Below, piece after piece: positions 1-8,820 of a DNA stretch of 49,846 bases. This DNA is from Lutibacter sp. GTDB taxonomy: Bacteria > Bacteroidota > Bacteroidia > Flavobacteriales > Flavobacteriaceae. The notes beneath the pieces were generated by a model. That model saw nothing but the letters and a program-made list of their open reading frames with translations, was not told the origin of the DNA and searched no databases. Each line of letters opens with the position of its first letter. Position 1 is the stretch's first letter. The DNA lies in assembly GCA_030694935.1 (NCBI GenBank), contig JAUYUA010000049.1, positions 1 to 49,846 on the forward strand, written 5' to 3'. Position numbers and translations under genes: made by a program.

Positions 1-73
1 AATGATTAATGGCGAATTTACCTGCCGGACAGGCAGGCAGCATCTGTACCAATAAAAAATAAATAATAAACAG

Positions 74-544
74 ATGAAAACTAAGTTAAAAAAAGATTGG
101 TTTGGCAGGGAAAAAAGCGTTGATGAATTGCACCACGATTCTAAAATCTGGGTTTCTGAAATCAATTTAATTAAAGATGAAATCCGTTTTTTGGAACATT
201 TGCTCAGCGCCAATTATATTGATTTTTTGGCAGCTGGTTTGCACAAAAAAATTGAGGAATCTGTTAAAGAGATCTCTCTTCAAAAAAATATTGGAACCAC
301 CTTATTGGAAGTTATCAGAAGCCAAGATAAAATTCTTGCAGAATTAATTAAGTACGAAAGCATCTCAGGCAACAAAAACTATTTGGAAAGCCATAAAAAA
401 TTAGATATAGAAGTCACTAGTTACATCAATAAATACAAAGAGCTTAAAAAACGCGTATTTAAAGGGGTTGAAAATGTGATGAAGAAAAAAGACCAAAAAA
501 AATTGCCCGCAACGGATAAAATTCCAAAATTATTGGATAAATAA
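74..544 (+). CDS. Hypothetical coiled-coil protein
   Basis: A 156-residue lysine-rich cytoplasmic protein that I do not recognise. There is no signal peptide or membrane segment. It reads as almost entirely helical, with heptad-like stretches around residues 25-60 and 105-140 and a basic tail (KKKDQKKLPATDK). The N-terminus contains a WFGREKSVDELHHDS segment. The ATG at 74 follows an in-frame non-coding stretch, and its body shows normal flavobacterial codon use. It is separated from the downstream tRNA-Thr by about 200 bases. A structural or binding role is possible, but nothing in the sequence fixes a function. Confidence 0.7.
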   Translation: MKTKLKKDWFGREKSVDELHHDSKIWVSEINLIKDEIRFLEHLLSANYIDFLAAGLHKKIEESVKEISLQKNIGTTLLEVIRSQDKILAELIKYESISGNKNYLESHKKLDIEVTSYINKYKELKKRVFKGVENVMKKKDQKKLPATDKIPKLLDK

Positions 545-697
545 TTTAAATAAGCTTCTCTTTTGAATTTCCTCAAAAAACGGCATTGGTGTTTAAAGTT
601 GCAATGCTGTTTTTTATTGTCCAAAAAAATGTGATTAATTATTCAATTTCCTTAATACCAATTAAATGAAAATTAATTTAAAAAAAGTGCAGAAATA

Positions 698-729
698 GTT
701 GCTTATTACTTTAAAAGTAATTTAATTTG
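698..729 (+). promoter_or_regulatory. Promoter of tRNA-Thr
   Basis: A TTG at 699-701 is followed after 20 bases by TTAATTTG at 722-729. This matches the Bacteroidota -33/-7 arrangement (TTTG, 19-20 bases, TAnnTTTG) with one mismatch. It lies 11 bases upstream of the mature tRNA end. Confidence 0.5.
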
Positions 730-740
730 CACACACAAAA

Positions 741-814
741 GCCGATGTAGCTCAGCTGGCTAGAGCAGCTGATTTGTAATCAGCAGGTCGTGGGTTCGAG
801 TCCCTCTATCGGCT
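741..814 (+). tRNA. tRNA-Thr (anticodon TGT)
   Basis: The cloverleaf is readable by eye. The acceptor stem GCCGATG pairs with TATCGGC. The anticodon stem GCTGA/TCAGC encloses the loop TTTGTAA with anticodon TGT, and the T-arm has GGTTCGAGTCC. The discriminator base is T and the 3' CCA is genome-encoded at 815-817. A rho-independent terminator follows directly. Confidence 0.95.
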
Positions 815-1032
815 CCAAGAAGCCTCTTCAAAACGAAGAGGCTTTTTTATGCACTAATTTTAAATTGTAAAAAGGACGAGAAGTTTATCCTGAGCGCGGT
901 TACAGAGCGTAGCCGAAGTAAAGCCGAAGGAAGTCCCTCTATCGGCTCCAAGAAGCCTCTTCAAAACGAAGATGCTTTTTTTATGCATTAATTTTAAATT
1001 GTAAAATGGGACGAGAAGTTTACCCTGAGCCT
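800..1032 (+). repeat. Tandem duplication of tRNA-Thr 3' end plus terminator
   Basis: Bases 800-899 and 933-1032 are near-identical copies at a 133-base offset. Each begins in the T-arm of the tRNA (GTCCCTCTATCGGCTCCA), runs through the terminator hairpin and continues through ATTTTAAATTGTAAAA to GACGAGAAGTTTA. The second copy carries only the last ~14 tRNA bases plus CCA. The join between copies holds a CTGAGCGCGG...CGTAGCCGAAG interspersed repeat, and a second GC-rich repeat (GTCCGGCAGGCAGACAGG) ends the unit. Confidence 0.8.
820..848 (+). terminator. Rho-independent terminator of tRNA-Thr
   Basis: AGCCTCTTC at 821-829, loop AAAAC, GAAGAGGCT at 835-843, then a T run. A slightly diverged second copy sits at 951-982 as part of a local duplication. 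Confidence 0.8.
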
Positions 1033-1108
1033 GTCCGGCAGGCAGACAGGTCAAAAATCGTAATTCGTAATTCAATTTTTAGGGATTGCCCTTAGACTGC
1101 GCTCAGGG

Positions 1109-1218
1109 TAAAAAAATACTTTTTTAATCGCCTTTCGGCGAATTAAAAAAGATTGCAGCAAAAAGCCCGGCTCGCCAGTTTGCGGAGAACGCCTGCCTGC
1201 CGGCAGGAAGGCCCAAAA
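1109..1218 (+). repeat. Structured interspersed element, copy A (5'-truncated)
   Basis: This is the 3' part of a structured element seen in fuller form at 32921-33033 and 40306-40401. It contains a long AT hairpin (TTTTTTAAT, loop cgcctttcggcg, AATTAAAAAA at 1119-1150). This is followed by GATTGCAGCAAAAAGCCCG, CTCGCCAG..TGCGGAGAACGCC and a GCCTGCCTGCCGGCAGG palindrome. The gene-free stretch 849-1303 holds only this element, the tRNA-end duplication and short CTGAGC-type repeats. A structured RNA is possible. Confidence 0.5.
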
Positions 1219-1303
1219 TATTTTGCGGAATAATGACCATAAGAAAACCATTTCAAACGAATTTGAAATGGTTTCTGCGCACTAATATACAAAGATTATA
1301 GGT

Positions 1304-1738
1304 TTATCGCAATCTATCCACAGATTTCACGAGTTCTTCATCCTTTTTAATCGCTTTGTTGGCCAAAACCACAAAAACAATTGTAAAAATAGGAATGAGC
1401 AACCCAATACCCTTCTCAGAAACTTGCATTTCTCCAGATAAGTTTTGTGTAAAATACACGAGTATGCCTACTAAAATAAAATTAATCAAAATTGCCAAGC
1501 GCCCTAAAACAAATTGCAGCTGTCTTTTTTTGAACTGAAAAATTGTTATAAACGTTAGAATGGCCGATGCTATAAACAAAACAAAAACACTTGCCAATAA
1601 CAAATTGGTTGAACTTATTGAATCCAACGCGTAAAATTTAGTTCCCTGCTCCGTGATCCATAAATTGAAAGAGAAAATTAAGCCTCCCGAAAGCACTGTG
1701 GCAATTAATAAATATATCGATTGTATTCTTTGAATCAT
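1304..1738 (-). CDS. DUF4293 family membrane protein
   Basis: A 144-residue integral membrane protein with four hydrophobic segments at about residues 6-26, 44-66, 76-98 and 106-128, and a charged C-terminus (KKDEELVKSVDR). The MIQRIQSIYLLIA start and overall length match the Bacteroidota-specific DUF4293 family. That family is characteristically encoded divergently from rho, as here (rho starts 212 bases away on the other strand). The function of the family is unknown. The start is supported by an in-frame ATG directly at the first membrane helix. Confidence 0.85.
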   Translation of the reverse strand: MIQRIQSIYLLIATVLSGGLIFSFNLWITEQGTKFYALDSISSTNLLLASVFVLFIASAILTFITIFQFKKRQLQFVLGRLAILINFILVGILVYFTQNLSGEMQVSEKGIGLLIPIFTIVFVVLANKAIKKDEELVKSVDRLR

Positions 1739-1809
1739 ATTTAAACCAATTGCAGCAAAAATACGTTTTATTTTTAAAGATTAAAAGTTTACTATCTAAA
1801 ATAAATTAT

Positions 1810-1817
1810 TATATTTG
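1810..1817 (+). promoter_or_regulatory. Promoter -7 box of rho
   Basis: TATATTTG matches the Bacteroidota TAnnTTTG -7 box. The -33 position carries only AGTTTAC. Transcription from here would give a leader of about 125 bases before the rho ATG. The leader contains a GTCCT...AGGAC inverted repeat at 1822-1847. Confidence 0.55.
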
Positions 1818-1950
1818 CAATGTCCTACCGCATAATTATATACAGGACCTGCAACTAAAAATCATCACCGCCCAGATTAACTCAAAATAAAATTCTTAAA
1901 TTAATAAGATCATCGTATTTATTCACTAACAATTATTACATATTTACATA

Positions 1951-3789
1951 ATGTTTGAAATTTCCGAACTAAAGGATAAATCTCTTTCAGAATTACAAGA
2001 GATTGCTAAAACAGTTGGAGCAAAGAAGTTTAGTCAACTAAAAAAACTAGAATTGGTTTATTTAATACTAGATGTTCAAGCCGCTGCTCCTCCAACTCCT
2101 TCCAAAATTGAAGCTTTATCTGATGACGACAAGCCAAAACGCAAACGCATCATAAAAAAAGCAAATCAGCCCAAAGCAAACAAAAACCTTCCATCTTCAC
2201 AACCGCAAAAAGAAAAAGCGCCCGAACTTTTCGCTGCTGTTGAAAAAACTGAAGTTGAAGAAACCACAAAACCAATTCAGGCTCCTGTGGTAAAAAAAGC
2301 CATCAAAAAGGCCGTAAAATTTACACCGGAAACACCTGTTGAAAATACCGAAGCGGAAACTGTTGAAAAACCTTTAGTTAGAACTGAAGGTATAAAAATT
2401 GCCATTAAAAAATCGGCTAGACTGGAAACAAAAACTGAAACTGAAAGTCAGCCAGAAAGCATTGAAACAAGTGTTGATGTTACTGAAAACGTACAAGAAA
2501 GAACTCAGCAAAACCAGCCTAAACTGCTTATTAAACAGCCTAAACAACAAGGAAACCAACAACAAGGAAACCAGCAACAAGGAAACCAGCAACAAGGAAA
2601 TCCACAAGCAAACCAACAAAGAGAAAAAGGTCCGCGCAAGCCAGGAAATCGCTTTAGAGATCCTGATTATGAATTTGACGGAATTATTGAAAGTGAAGGT
2701 GTGTTGGAAATGATGCCGGATGGTTATGGTTTTTTACGCTCATCTGATTACAACTACCTTTCATCGCCAGATGATATTTACTTATCGCAATCACAGGTTA
2801 AATTGTTTGGTTTAAAAACCGGAGATACCGTAAAAGGTGTGGTTAGACCACCAAAAGAAGGCGAAAAATATTTTCCTTTAATTCGTGTTTCAAAAATAAA
2901 CGGTTTAAATCCGAATGTGGTTAGAGACCGCGTTTCTTTTGAGCATTTAACGCCACTTTTTCCTGAAGAAAAATTTAATTTGGCAGGAAAAAACAGCACG
3001 CTTTCAACAAGAATCATCGACTTATTTTGTCCGATTGGAAAAGGACAAAGGGGAATGATTGTTTCGCAGCCGAAAACTGGTAAAACAATGTTATTGAAAG
3101 ATATTGCAAACTCAATTGCTTCAAATCACCCGGAAGTTTATCAAATTATTCTTTTAATTGATGAAAGACCAGAAGAAGTTACCGATATGCAACGAAGCGT
3201 AAGAGGCGAAGTTGTTGCATCAACTTTTGATGAACCGGCTGAAAAACACGTAAGAGTTGCCAATATTGTTTTGGAAAAAGCAAAACGTTTGGTTGAATGC
3301 GGACATGATGTGGTTATTTTATTGGATTCCATCACGCGTTTGGCCAGGGCTTACAATACGGTTGCACCAGCATCGGGTAAAATTTTATCGGGTGGTATAG
3401 ACGCCAACGCATTGCACAAACCAAAACGATTTTTTGGAGCGGCAAGAAATATTGAAAATGGCGGATCATTGACCATTATTGCCACTGCACTTACTGAAAC
3501 AGGTTCAAAAATGGATGAAGTGATCTTTGAAGAGTTTAAAGGTACGGGTAACATGGAACTTCAATTGGAAAGAAACATCGCCAACCGCAGAATTTATCCG
3601 GCTATTGACCTTGTTAAATCGAGCACGCGAAGAGATGATTTATTGTTAGACCCAAAAACGGTAAAACGTATGTGGATCCTAAGAAAATATTTGGCCGATA
3701 TGAATCCTGTAGAAGCTATGGAATTCATTAAAAGCAAAATTCAATACACCACTTCAAACGAAGAGTTTTTAATCTCTATGAACGGGTAG
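1951..3789 (+). CDS. rho: Transcription termination factor Rho
   Basis: A hexameric RNA helicase that ends transcription on untranslated RNA. At 612 residues it is far longer than the ~420-residue E. coli protein. Residues 1-45 form the Rho N-terminal SAP-like helical domain. Residues ~50-235 are a low-complexity lysine/glutamate/glutamine-rich insert that includes a GNQQQ tandem repeat. The cold-shock RNA-binding domain follows ([14 protein letters not shown], ~250). The ATPase domain has Walker A PKTGKTML near 372 and Walker [17 protein letters not shown] near 455. Long disordered Rho inserts are known in Bacteroidota, and in Bacteroides thetaiotaomicron the insert drives condensate formation. 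The gene is monocistronic, with its own promoter and a strong terminator at 4024-4054. Confidence 0.97.
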   Translation: MFEISELKDKSLSELQEIAKTVGAKKFSQLKKLELVYLILDVQAAAPPTPSKIEALSDDDKPKRKRIIKKANQPKANKNLPSSQPQKEKAPELFAAVEKTEVEETTKPIQAPVVKKAIKKAVKFTPETPVENTEAETVEKPLVRTEGIKIAIKKSARLETKTETESQPESIETSVDVTENVQERTQQNQPKLLIKQPKQQGNQQQGNQQQGNQQQGNPQANQQREKGPRKPGNRFRDPDYEFDGIIESEGVLEMMPDGYGFLRSSDYNYLSSPDDIYLSQSQVKLFGLKTGDTVKGVVRPPKEGEKYFPLIRVSKINGLNPNVVRDRVSFEHLTPLFPEEKFNLAGKNSTLSTRIIDLFCPIGKGQRGMIVSQPKTGKTMLLKDIANSIASNHPEVYQIILLIDERPEEVTDMQRSVRGEVVASTFDEPAEKHVRVANIVLEKAKRLVECGHDVVILLDSITRLARAYNTVAPASGKILSGGIDANALHKPKRFFGAARNIENGGSLTIIATALTETGSKMDEVIFEEFKGTGNMELQLERNIANRRIYPAIDLVKSSTRRDDLLLDPKTVKRMWILRKYLADMNPVEAMEFIKSKIQYTTSNEEFLISMNG

Positions 3790-3804
3790 GTTTTAAGCTG
3801 GAAG

Positions 3805-3915
3805 ACGGAAGTTGGAAGACCGAAGACGGTAGACGGTAGACGGTAGACGGAAGATGGAAGACGGAAGACCGAAGACGGAAGACCGAAGTTAAAAGTTAAA
3901 AGTTAAAAGTTAAAA
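3805..3915 (+). repeat. Low-complexity heptamer repeats downstream of rho
   Basis: The run consists of degenerate AGACGGT/GAAGACG/GAAGACC heptamers followed by four AGTTAAA copies. It is purine-biased on the plus strand and non-coding. It starts 15 bases after the rho stop codon. Confidence 0.7.
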
Positions 3916-3950
3916 AATTGGTTAAGAAAGATAAGAAATATTTTCCTGCG

Positions 3951-4019
3951 TAGCCAAATCAAACCCCATTTCCTTGGGAAAGTTTACCTGCTGCGGTAGG
4001 GGCTGGGAATAGGATTAAA
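3951..4019 (+). repeat. Interspersed repeat of the GGGATAGGATTA type
   Basis: The block runs from a CCATTTCCTTGGGAAAG palindrome to GGCTGGGAATAGGATTAA. It is related to 4428-4480 (AACTCCCTTTCTCC...GGTTGGGGATAGGATTA) and, reversed, to 18352-18398. All three lie immediately 3' of a coding region. Confidence 0.55.
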
Positions 4020-4023
4020 GGTT

Positions 4024-4054
4024 AAAAAAGCGAGCTGATGCTCGCTTTTTTTTT
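4024..4054 (+). terminator. Terminator of rho
   Basis: The stem AAAAAGCGAGC, loop TGAT, GCTCGCTTTTT and a T9 tract form a strong intrinsic terminator. It lies 235 bases after the rho stop codon, with the heptamer and GGGATAGGATTA repeats in between. Confidence 0.8.
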
Positions 4055-4160
4055 ATTATCATTTACTCGTTACCATTACTAACAAAAGCAATATTCAATG
4101 CATCATCAACGGCTGAACTTTTAGCTTTTAACATAAATTATAAATGTGAATTAAGGGTTG

Positions 4161-4292
4161 AATAGCCGTTGGCTTTAGCCAACGGATTAAAATATGTTCA
4201 TATTGAAGGCTTTAGCCAAAAAATATTTATTATTTTGGCTAAAGCCAATTTGAAATTTAACATTTACCCGCCAGCTAAAGCAGGCGGCTATT
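4161..4292. repeat. Multi-hairpin REP-like palindromic element
   Basis: An outer inverted repeat, AATAGCC at 4161-4167 and GGCTATT at 4286-4292, encloses three hairpins. The first is a perfect 9-base stem CCGTTGGCT/AGCCAACGG at 4166-4185. The second is a 14-base stem GGCTTTAGCCAAAA/TTTTGGCTAAAGCC at 4208-4246. The third is CCGCC..AGCTAAAGCA..GGCGG at 4269-4288. This layout resembles REP/BIME elements mobilised by RAYT-type transposases, but no transposase gene lies in the window. The rest of 4055-4477 holds a terminator, an AT-rich stretch and another short repeat. Confidence 0.6.
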
Positions 4293-4325
4293 GACTAAAT
4301 CTAACCCATAATTCGCGTTATAAAC

Positions 4326-4356
4326 AAAAAAAGCGGACCATAAGTCCGCTTTTTTT
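4326..4356 (-). terminator. Terminator of the envelope gene run
   Basis: AAAAAAAGCGGAC, loop CATAA, GTCCGCTTTTTTT form a symmetrical hairpin that would work in either direction. It lies downstream of the PpiD-like gene on the minus strand. Confidence 0.7.
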
Positions 4357-4477
4357 GTAACTATTTAGTTCAAAACATTATTCTTAATTTTCTTTGAAAT
4401 TGTCAATACTTTAAGAATTTCAAATAAAACTCCCTTTCTCCCGATAGCTATCGGGAAGGAAAAGGTTGGGGATAGGA

Positions 4478-6640
4478 TTAATAGAATTGGCCTCTAAAAT
4501 CTTTAATCTCGGCAGTTTCTTCTAATACTTGAAACAGCATAAAAGATCTTCCTTTTAAATTATCTATTATTTTATTGCGGAAAGTATCATAATTATCCAA
4601 TTTTATTGGCGTATCCCGTTTATCAACTTTAACCACAAACACACCCATATTGCCATCTATTGGTTTAGAGACTTCATTTAATTTTATGGTAGACATTGCG
4701 CCAATCACAGCTGGCTCATTTCCAACGCCTGTTAACAATGGACTAGCCAAAGTTACACTTAAAGCAGGGCTAACCGTTGTATTGGTGTTTTTTGCAATTT
4801 CTTCTAAGGTAGTTCCTTTTATTTTTGCGTTAATCAATGCCGATTTTTTCTTGTTGATGAGCTCAGGCTGAATTTTCGACAAAATCTCTGAATTCACCAC
4901 CAATCCGTCTTTCTCTGATTTGCCTTTAAGCACAACAACCACATAGCTTCTTTTGCCGTCAACATCAATGTCAAAACGTTTAGAATCGCCCAATTCTCTT
5001 TCTTTGGCAAATGCCCAAATCACAATTTGGCGCTGACCGCTTAAACCTGGAATATTTTCTTCTAAAACTTTGATATTCAGCGCAGACTGTACATTGTAAT
5101 TTTCTTTTTTAGCGACATCTACTAATTTTTCACCATTTGCCAAATTGGCCGTAAGGGTTTCTGCTTTTTCAAATATTGTATTTTCTGTCGCTTCAGAAGG
5201 ATCTATTAAACGGGCATAAGTTGCCATTTTTACAGCTCTATCAGCTTTTTTTTGTTCATCAACCCTAATTACGTGAAAACCAAATGCAGTTTCAACTACG
5301 GCGATGCTGCCTGTTGCATTTTTATAAATATAATTGGCAAAATCTTTATCGAAAGAAGCTGAAAAAGCCTGGTCTTTTCTGATCCATCCAATATCGCCTC
5401 CCTTGCCTTTTGTAGGATCAGTATTAACCTCATCTGCAATTTCAGTATATTTTGTTTTGTCGTTTTTAACCAATGCAAAAATACTGTCGGCCGTTTTTTT
5501 GGCTTCTTCTTTTGTTTTTATTGAAGCAGATCGAACAGCGCCTGCATAAGGAATTAAAATATGGCTCGACTTAACAGAATCTGGCAATTGCGCAAATTCT
5601 ACAATTTTTGATATTTTATAGAAACCATTGTCTTTATATGGTCCAACGATATTGCCTACAGCAGCGTTAAAAATGGTGTCGGCAACGGCTGGCGGAAATT
5701 GATTTTTATAGTAATAGCCGCTGTCAAAACCCAAATCGGATTTGTTGTCATTTAAAAACGCTTCATAGTTTGTGGCATTTTTCAATCCTGAAATTTGTAC
5801 CTTCGCATTTGCGGCATTGCTGAATTCCTCTCGGTCATTAACAAAGTTCATCACTTCCGTTTTAGCATATTCATCGTCGGCTTCGGATGGTGCAATATCA
5901 AATTTCACATATTCTAAAGAACGGGAGGCTTCAGATTTAAATCTTTTTGAATTTTTTTCCAAATATTTTTGAATTTCTTCCTTGGATACCTTTGCCAAAT
6001 CATCAGAAATGGACGAATAAGGAACATAAACAAATTGCCCGTCCATTTTTGTGTTTTGGTACAAATAATCGCGTTCACCTTCTTTTAAAGAAGCTCCTAA
6101 ACCGGCTGAAACCAGAGTGGTATACGCCATACGTTCAAGATTTTGTTTGATGCTTTTTTCAGTTTCTAACCAATTTAACCAAGCTTGGCTGTTTCCGGCT
6201 TCAGCGTCAACTTTCATATTGGCAATATATTCCTTTAATTTTTCTTCATTAAAAAGACCTCCTTCATTTTGAAAAAGCGGAGAGTTTTGAATTTCCGGCA
6301 ATGCTACCATCGCATCCCAAATATCTTTTTCGCCCACAACAATTCCGGCTTGTTCCAATTGAGATTGAAATATTTTTTCGCCAACCAAATTATTCCAAAC
6401 AGCATTCACCGCTTGCATTTGAGTAACTCTTCCGCCACTTTGCGATTTGTAATTTTCTACAAGTCTCGCAAATTCCTCTCTATCAATGTTTTCGCCATTT
6501 ACTTCACCAATTGAGTTTGTTTTGGTTGAGCTAAAAAATTGCTGAATTGAACTTGGATCTAATACAAATGCAAAAAGCGCTAAACCCACAATTAGGATTA
6601 GGAACATTGAACGATCTCTAATTTTTGATAAAATTGCCAT
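4478..6640 (-). CDS. PpiD-like peptidyl-prolyl isomerase / periplasmic foldase
   Basis: A 720-residue membrane-anchored periplasmic chaperone. Residues 12-30 are a single transmembrane anchor (MFLILIVGLALFAFVLDP). A SurA_N/PpiD-type helical chaperone region follows. A parvulin domain lies at about 355-465, beginning SSHILIPYAG and containing GGDIGWI and AFGFHVIRVDE. A second degenerate chaperone lobe occupies the C-terminal third. Length and layout match PpiD/SurA-like proteins of Bacteroidota, which help fold outer-membrane proteins. It is the last gene of the minus-strand envelope run and is followed by a terminator. Its C-terminus abuts a GGGATAGGATTA repeat, which supplies bases up to the stop codon. 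Confidence 0.88.
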   Translation of the reverse strand: MAILSKIRDRSMFLILIVGLALFAFVLDPSSIQQFFSSTKTNSIGEVNGENIDREEFARLVENYKSQSGGRVTQMQAVNAVWNNLVGEKIFQSQLEQAGIVVGEKDIWDAMVALPEIQNSPLFQNEGGLFNEEKLKEYIANMKVDAEAGNSQAWLNWLETEKSIKQNLERMAYTTLVSAGLGASLKEGERDYLYQNTKMDGQFVYVPYSSISDDLAKVSKEEIQKYLEKNSKRFKSEASRSLEYVKFDIAPSEADDEYAKTEVMNFVNDREEFSNAANAKVQISGLKNATNYEAFLNDNKSDLGFDSGYYYKNQFPPAVADTIFNAAVGNIVGPYKDNGFYKISKIVEFAQLPDSVKSSHILIPYAGAVRSASIKTKEEAKKTADSIFALVKNDKTKYTEIADEVNTDPTKGKGGDIGWIRKDQAFSASFDKDFANYIYKNATGSIAVVETAFGFHVIRVDEQKKADRAVKMATYARLIDPSEATENTIFEKAETLTANLANGEKLVDVAKKENYNVQSALNIKVLEENIPGLSGQRQIVIWAFAKERELGDSKRFDIDVDGKRSYVVVVLKGKSEKDGLVVNSEILSKIQPELINKKKSALINAKIKGTTLEEIAKNTNTTVSPALSVTLASPLLTGVGNEPAVIGAMSTIKLNEVSKPIDGNMGVFVVKVDKRDTPIKLDNYDTFRNKIIDNLKGRSFMLFQVLEETAEIKDFRGQFY

Positions 6641-6757
6641 TTCTATAGTTATTTTCTTTTATTACAGTGTGCGAAAATACGATTAAGTATTTAATTATGA
6701 AAGTGAAATAATTAATATTAATTACAAAAAAAGGTAATTTTATGATGCAGAAAACCT

Positions 6758-8023
6758 TTAATCCTCTTTCGCTAAAACTTTTAGGTAAACTTCCATAATT
6801 TTGGAGGAATCTACCTTTAACATTTTAAAATATAAATTATTTATTTCAATGATTTCATTTTCTTTTGGAATGTCTTCGTTGTGGTAAACAATAAATCCAC
6901 CCAAGGTTTCATAGGCTTCATTTTCTTCAATATTTAAATTGTATGTTTCATTTAAATAATCAACATCCAAACGTGCCGAGAACTCATATTCGTTATCGGT
7001 AATTTTATTTTCCAGCAAATCAACGGTATCATGTTCATCAATAATATCCCCAAATAATTCTTCAACAATATCTTCAATGGAGATAATTCCTGAGGTTCCG
7101 CCAAATTCATCCAACACCACAGAGATGCTTCTTTTCTTTTTGATTAAAATATTTAGCACATTGTTAATCAGCATACTTTCAGGAACAAATACTACAGGAA
7201 GCAGTATAGATTTGATGTCTTTTGGTTTTTTAAATAATTCAAAAGCAATGGCATATCCCAAAACATTATCCAAAGAATTGTTGTAAACCAAAATCTTCGA
7301 ATATCCGGTTTGTATAAATAATTGTTTCAAATAAGCAATATCATCATTAATGTCCACCGCCACAATTTCGGTTCTGGGAATCATAATTTCACGTGCCTTT
7401 ACCGAATCAAACTCCAAAGCATTTTGAAATATTTGAATTTCAGAATCAACTTCTTCAAAATCATCGGTGTTTTCCAATTGTTTGATAATATAATTTCCAA
7501 GTTCTTCTTTGCTAAATTCTGTTTGTTTCACATCGCCAGTTGTGTGAAAAAATGTTTTCAACAAATAGTCGGAAATTGCAGTAACAAAATCTGAAACAAA
7601 ATGAAATAAGATATAAAAAAAGTAAGCGAGCGGCGCAAAAAACCAAAACATTTCGTTGGCATAAATTCTAAATAATGCTTTTGGCAAAAATTCAGCGGTA
7701 ACCAAAATGATGATGGTTGAAATTATGGTTTGAATGAGTAAGGTTGAAAAATCATTAAAATGGAAACCCAACAAATTATCGGTAATAATTTCAGCCATAA
7801 AGAAACTGTAAATTACCAACGAAATATTATTGCCAACCAACATGGTGGTAATAAATTTGGATGATTTTGCCGTTATTCTGCTAACAATTTTTGAGGTGAA
7901 ACCTTCCTTCTTTTTTTGAAGTTCAATTTGAAATTTATTGGCAGAAATATAGGCGATTTCCATTCCTGAAAAGAAAGCGGAAAGCAGTATTGAAATTAAT
8001 ATGACTACAATTTGTATTTCCAC
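6758..8023 (-). CDS. Hemolysin/CorC-family CNNM transporter-like protein
   Basis: A 421-residue inner-membrane protein. Residues 1-175 are a CNNM (DUF21) transmembrane domain with the family's AFFSGMEIAYISAN segment. A CBS pair spans about 205-325 (MIPRTEIVAVDINDD; VLDEFGGTSGIISIEDIVEELFG). The C-terminal CorC_HlyC domain spans about 335-418. Family members are implicated in Mg/Co ion homeostasis, and relatives include gliding protein GldE. There is no gldD neighbour here, so I do not use that name. It overlaps no gene and lies 4 bases after the small membrane gene, which implies co-transcription with lptC. Confidence 0.88.
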   Translation of the reverse strand: MEIQIVVILISILLSAFFSGMEIAYISANKFQIELQKKKEGFTSKIVSRITAKSSKFITTMLVGNNISLVIYSFFMAEIITDNLLGFHFNDFSTLLIQTIISTIIILVTAEFLPKALFRIYANEMFWFFAPLAYFFYILFHFVSDFVTAISDYLLKTFFHTTGDVKQTEFSKEELGNYIIKQLENTDDFEEVDSEIQIFQNALEFDSVKAREIMIPRTEIVAVDINDDIAYLKQLFIQTGYSKILVYNNSLDNVLGYAIAFELFKKPKDIKSILLPVVFVPESMLINNVLNILIKKKRSISVVLDEFGGTSGIISIEDIVEELFGDIIDEHDTVDLLENKITDNEYEFSARLDVDYLNETYNLNIEENEAYETLGGFIVYHNEDIPKENEIIEINNLYFKMLKVDSSKIMEVYLKVLAKED

Positions 8024-8027
8024 TTAT

Positions 8028-8219
8028 TTAATTGTTTGGTGTTTCCCGTCTTTTTCGGAAACGCCTTCTGAAAAAATACATAAAAACTGCCAATATTGAA
8101 AATCCGGCCAATAAATATGCGCGTTCTCTATCTATATTCCAATTTAATACAGTTTCTACACTAAATACGATGGCTATAACTAAATACCCATATTCAAATA
8201 TTTTCCAAAGGTTTTGCAT
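8028..8219 (-). CDS. Small conserved membrane protein between lptC and CNNM gene
   Basis: A 63-residue protein with two hydrophobic helices (about 8-26 and 35-50) and a very basic C-terminus (FRRRFRKRRETPNN). This gives an inside-positive topology. It lies 3 bases from lptC and 4 bases from the CNNM gene, so it is translated within the same operon. I recognise the position and size as a recurrent small gene in Flavobacteriia, but its role is unknown. A link to the Lpt machinery is only an inference from position. Confidence 0.7.
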   Translation of the reverse strand: MQNLWKIFEYGYLVIAIVFSVETVLNWNIDRERAYLLAGFSILAVFMYFFRRRFRKRRETPNN

Positions 8220-8222
8220 CTT

Positions 8223-8783
8223 TTATTCTTTAATGTTAATAACGCCGCTCTGATTTTTCACCCACCATGTTTTTAAATCTTCAGTTGATTCAAAACCGGT
8301 TCCGTAAATAGTATCAGTTGTGGTGTAAAAGGTGAATTTTTTTTCAGTAAAAAAATAACGGGTTTTTTGATCCCAATAAATTTGTTCGGTTACCAATTTG
8401 TTTTTTTGAGCGTAGTTGATGATCACCACATTGTCTTTTATTTCAGAAACTTGCGTTTTCCGATAACTTTTCGCATAATCACCTTCTACAGTTATAGAAT
8501 CTCCATTTTTTTCAATGGTGGTGATTTTTAATCCTTTAGGAAATTCATTGTAAGGATGATTTTCCCTATTGCTGAAATCGAGCATCACAAGCGCTTTCAT
8601 TTTAATATCCACACGCCCAGAATCGGTGTGTTTGTGGTTAATATTGAAGGCTTCTCCAATAGGCAAATTTTTATCAGCCAAAAAATCCCGTACCTCTTTT
8701 ACATCGTTTGTACATGAAAAAAACATTGCTGAGGCGAAAACCACAGCAATGCATTTTATATTATTAACAACTGATTTTGTCAT
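8223..8783 (-). CDS. lptC: LptC, LPS export periplasmic component
   Basis: A 186-residue protein of the Lpt bridge that carries lipopolysaccharide from the inner to the outer membrane. The N-terminus is a lipoprotein signal with a lipobox ending FFSC (Cys24), unlike E. coli LptC, which is a transmembrane protein. The remainder is a beta-rich LptC/OstA-like domain, including GDSITVEGDYAKSYR and a terminal TGFESTEDLKTWWVKN. A lipoprotein form of LptC is usual in Bacteroidota. It sits in the envelope operon between a TPR protein and a small membrane protein. Confidence 0.88.
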   Translation of the reverse strand: MTKSVVNNIKCIAVVFASAMFFSCTNDVKEVRDFLADKNLPIGEAFNINHKHTDSGRVDIKMKALVMLDFSNRENHPYNEFPKGLKITTIEKNGDSITVEGDYAKSYRKTQVSEIKDNVVIINYAQKNKLVTEQIYWDQKTRYFFTEKKFTFYTTTDTIYGTGFESTEDLKTWWVKNQSGVINIKE

Positions 8784-8820
8784 TCAACAAATATATCAAT
8801 TTTAATATTTTAAATCTAAT

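Noticed and set aside
860-1075. A 71-residue minus-strand ORF over the tRNA-end duplication
   Set aside because: It covers the duplicated terminator and interspersed repeats, and has no family resemblance.
4161-4292. An insertion sequence with terminal inverted repeats
   Set aside because: The element is only ~130 bases with no transposase. A REP-like element fits better.
6758-8023. Naming the CNNM/CorC protein GldE
   Set aside because: The domain layout is shared by many hemolysin-type proteins, and the usual gldD neighbour is absent.
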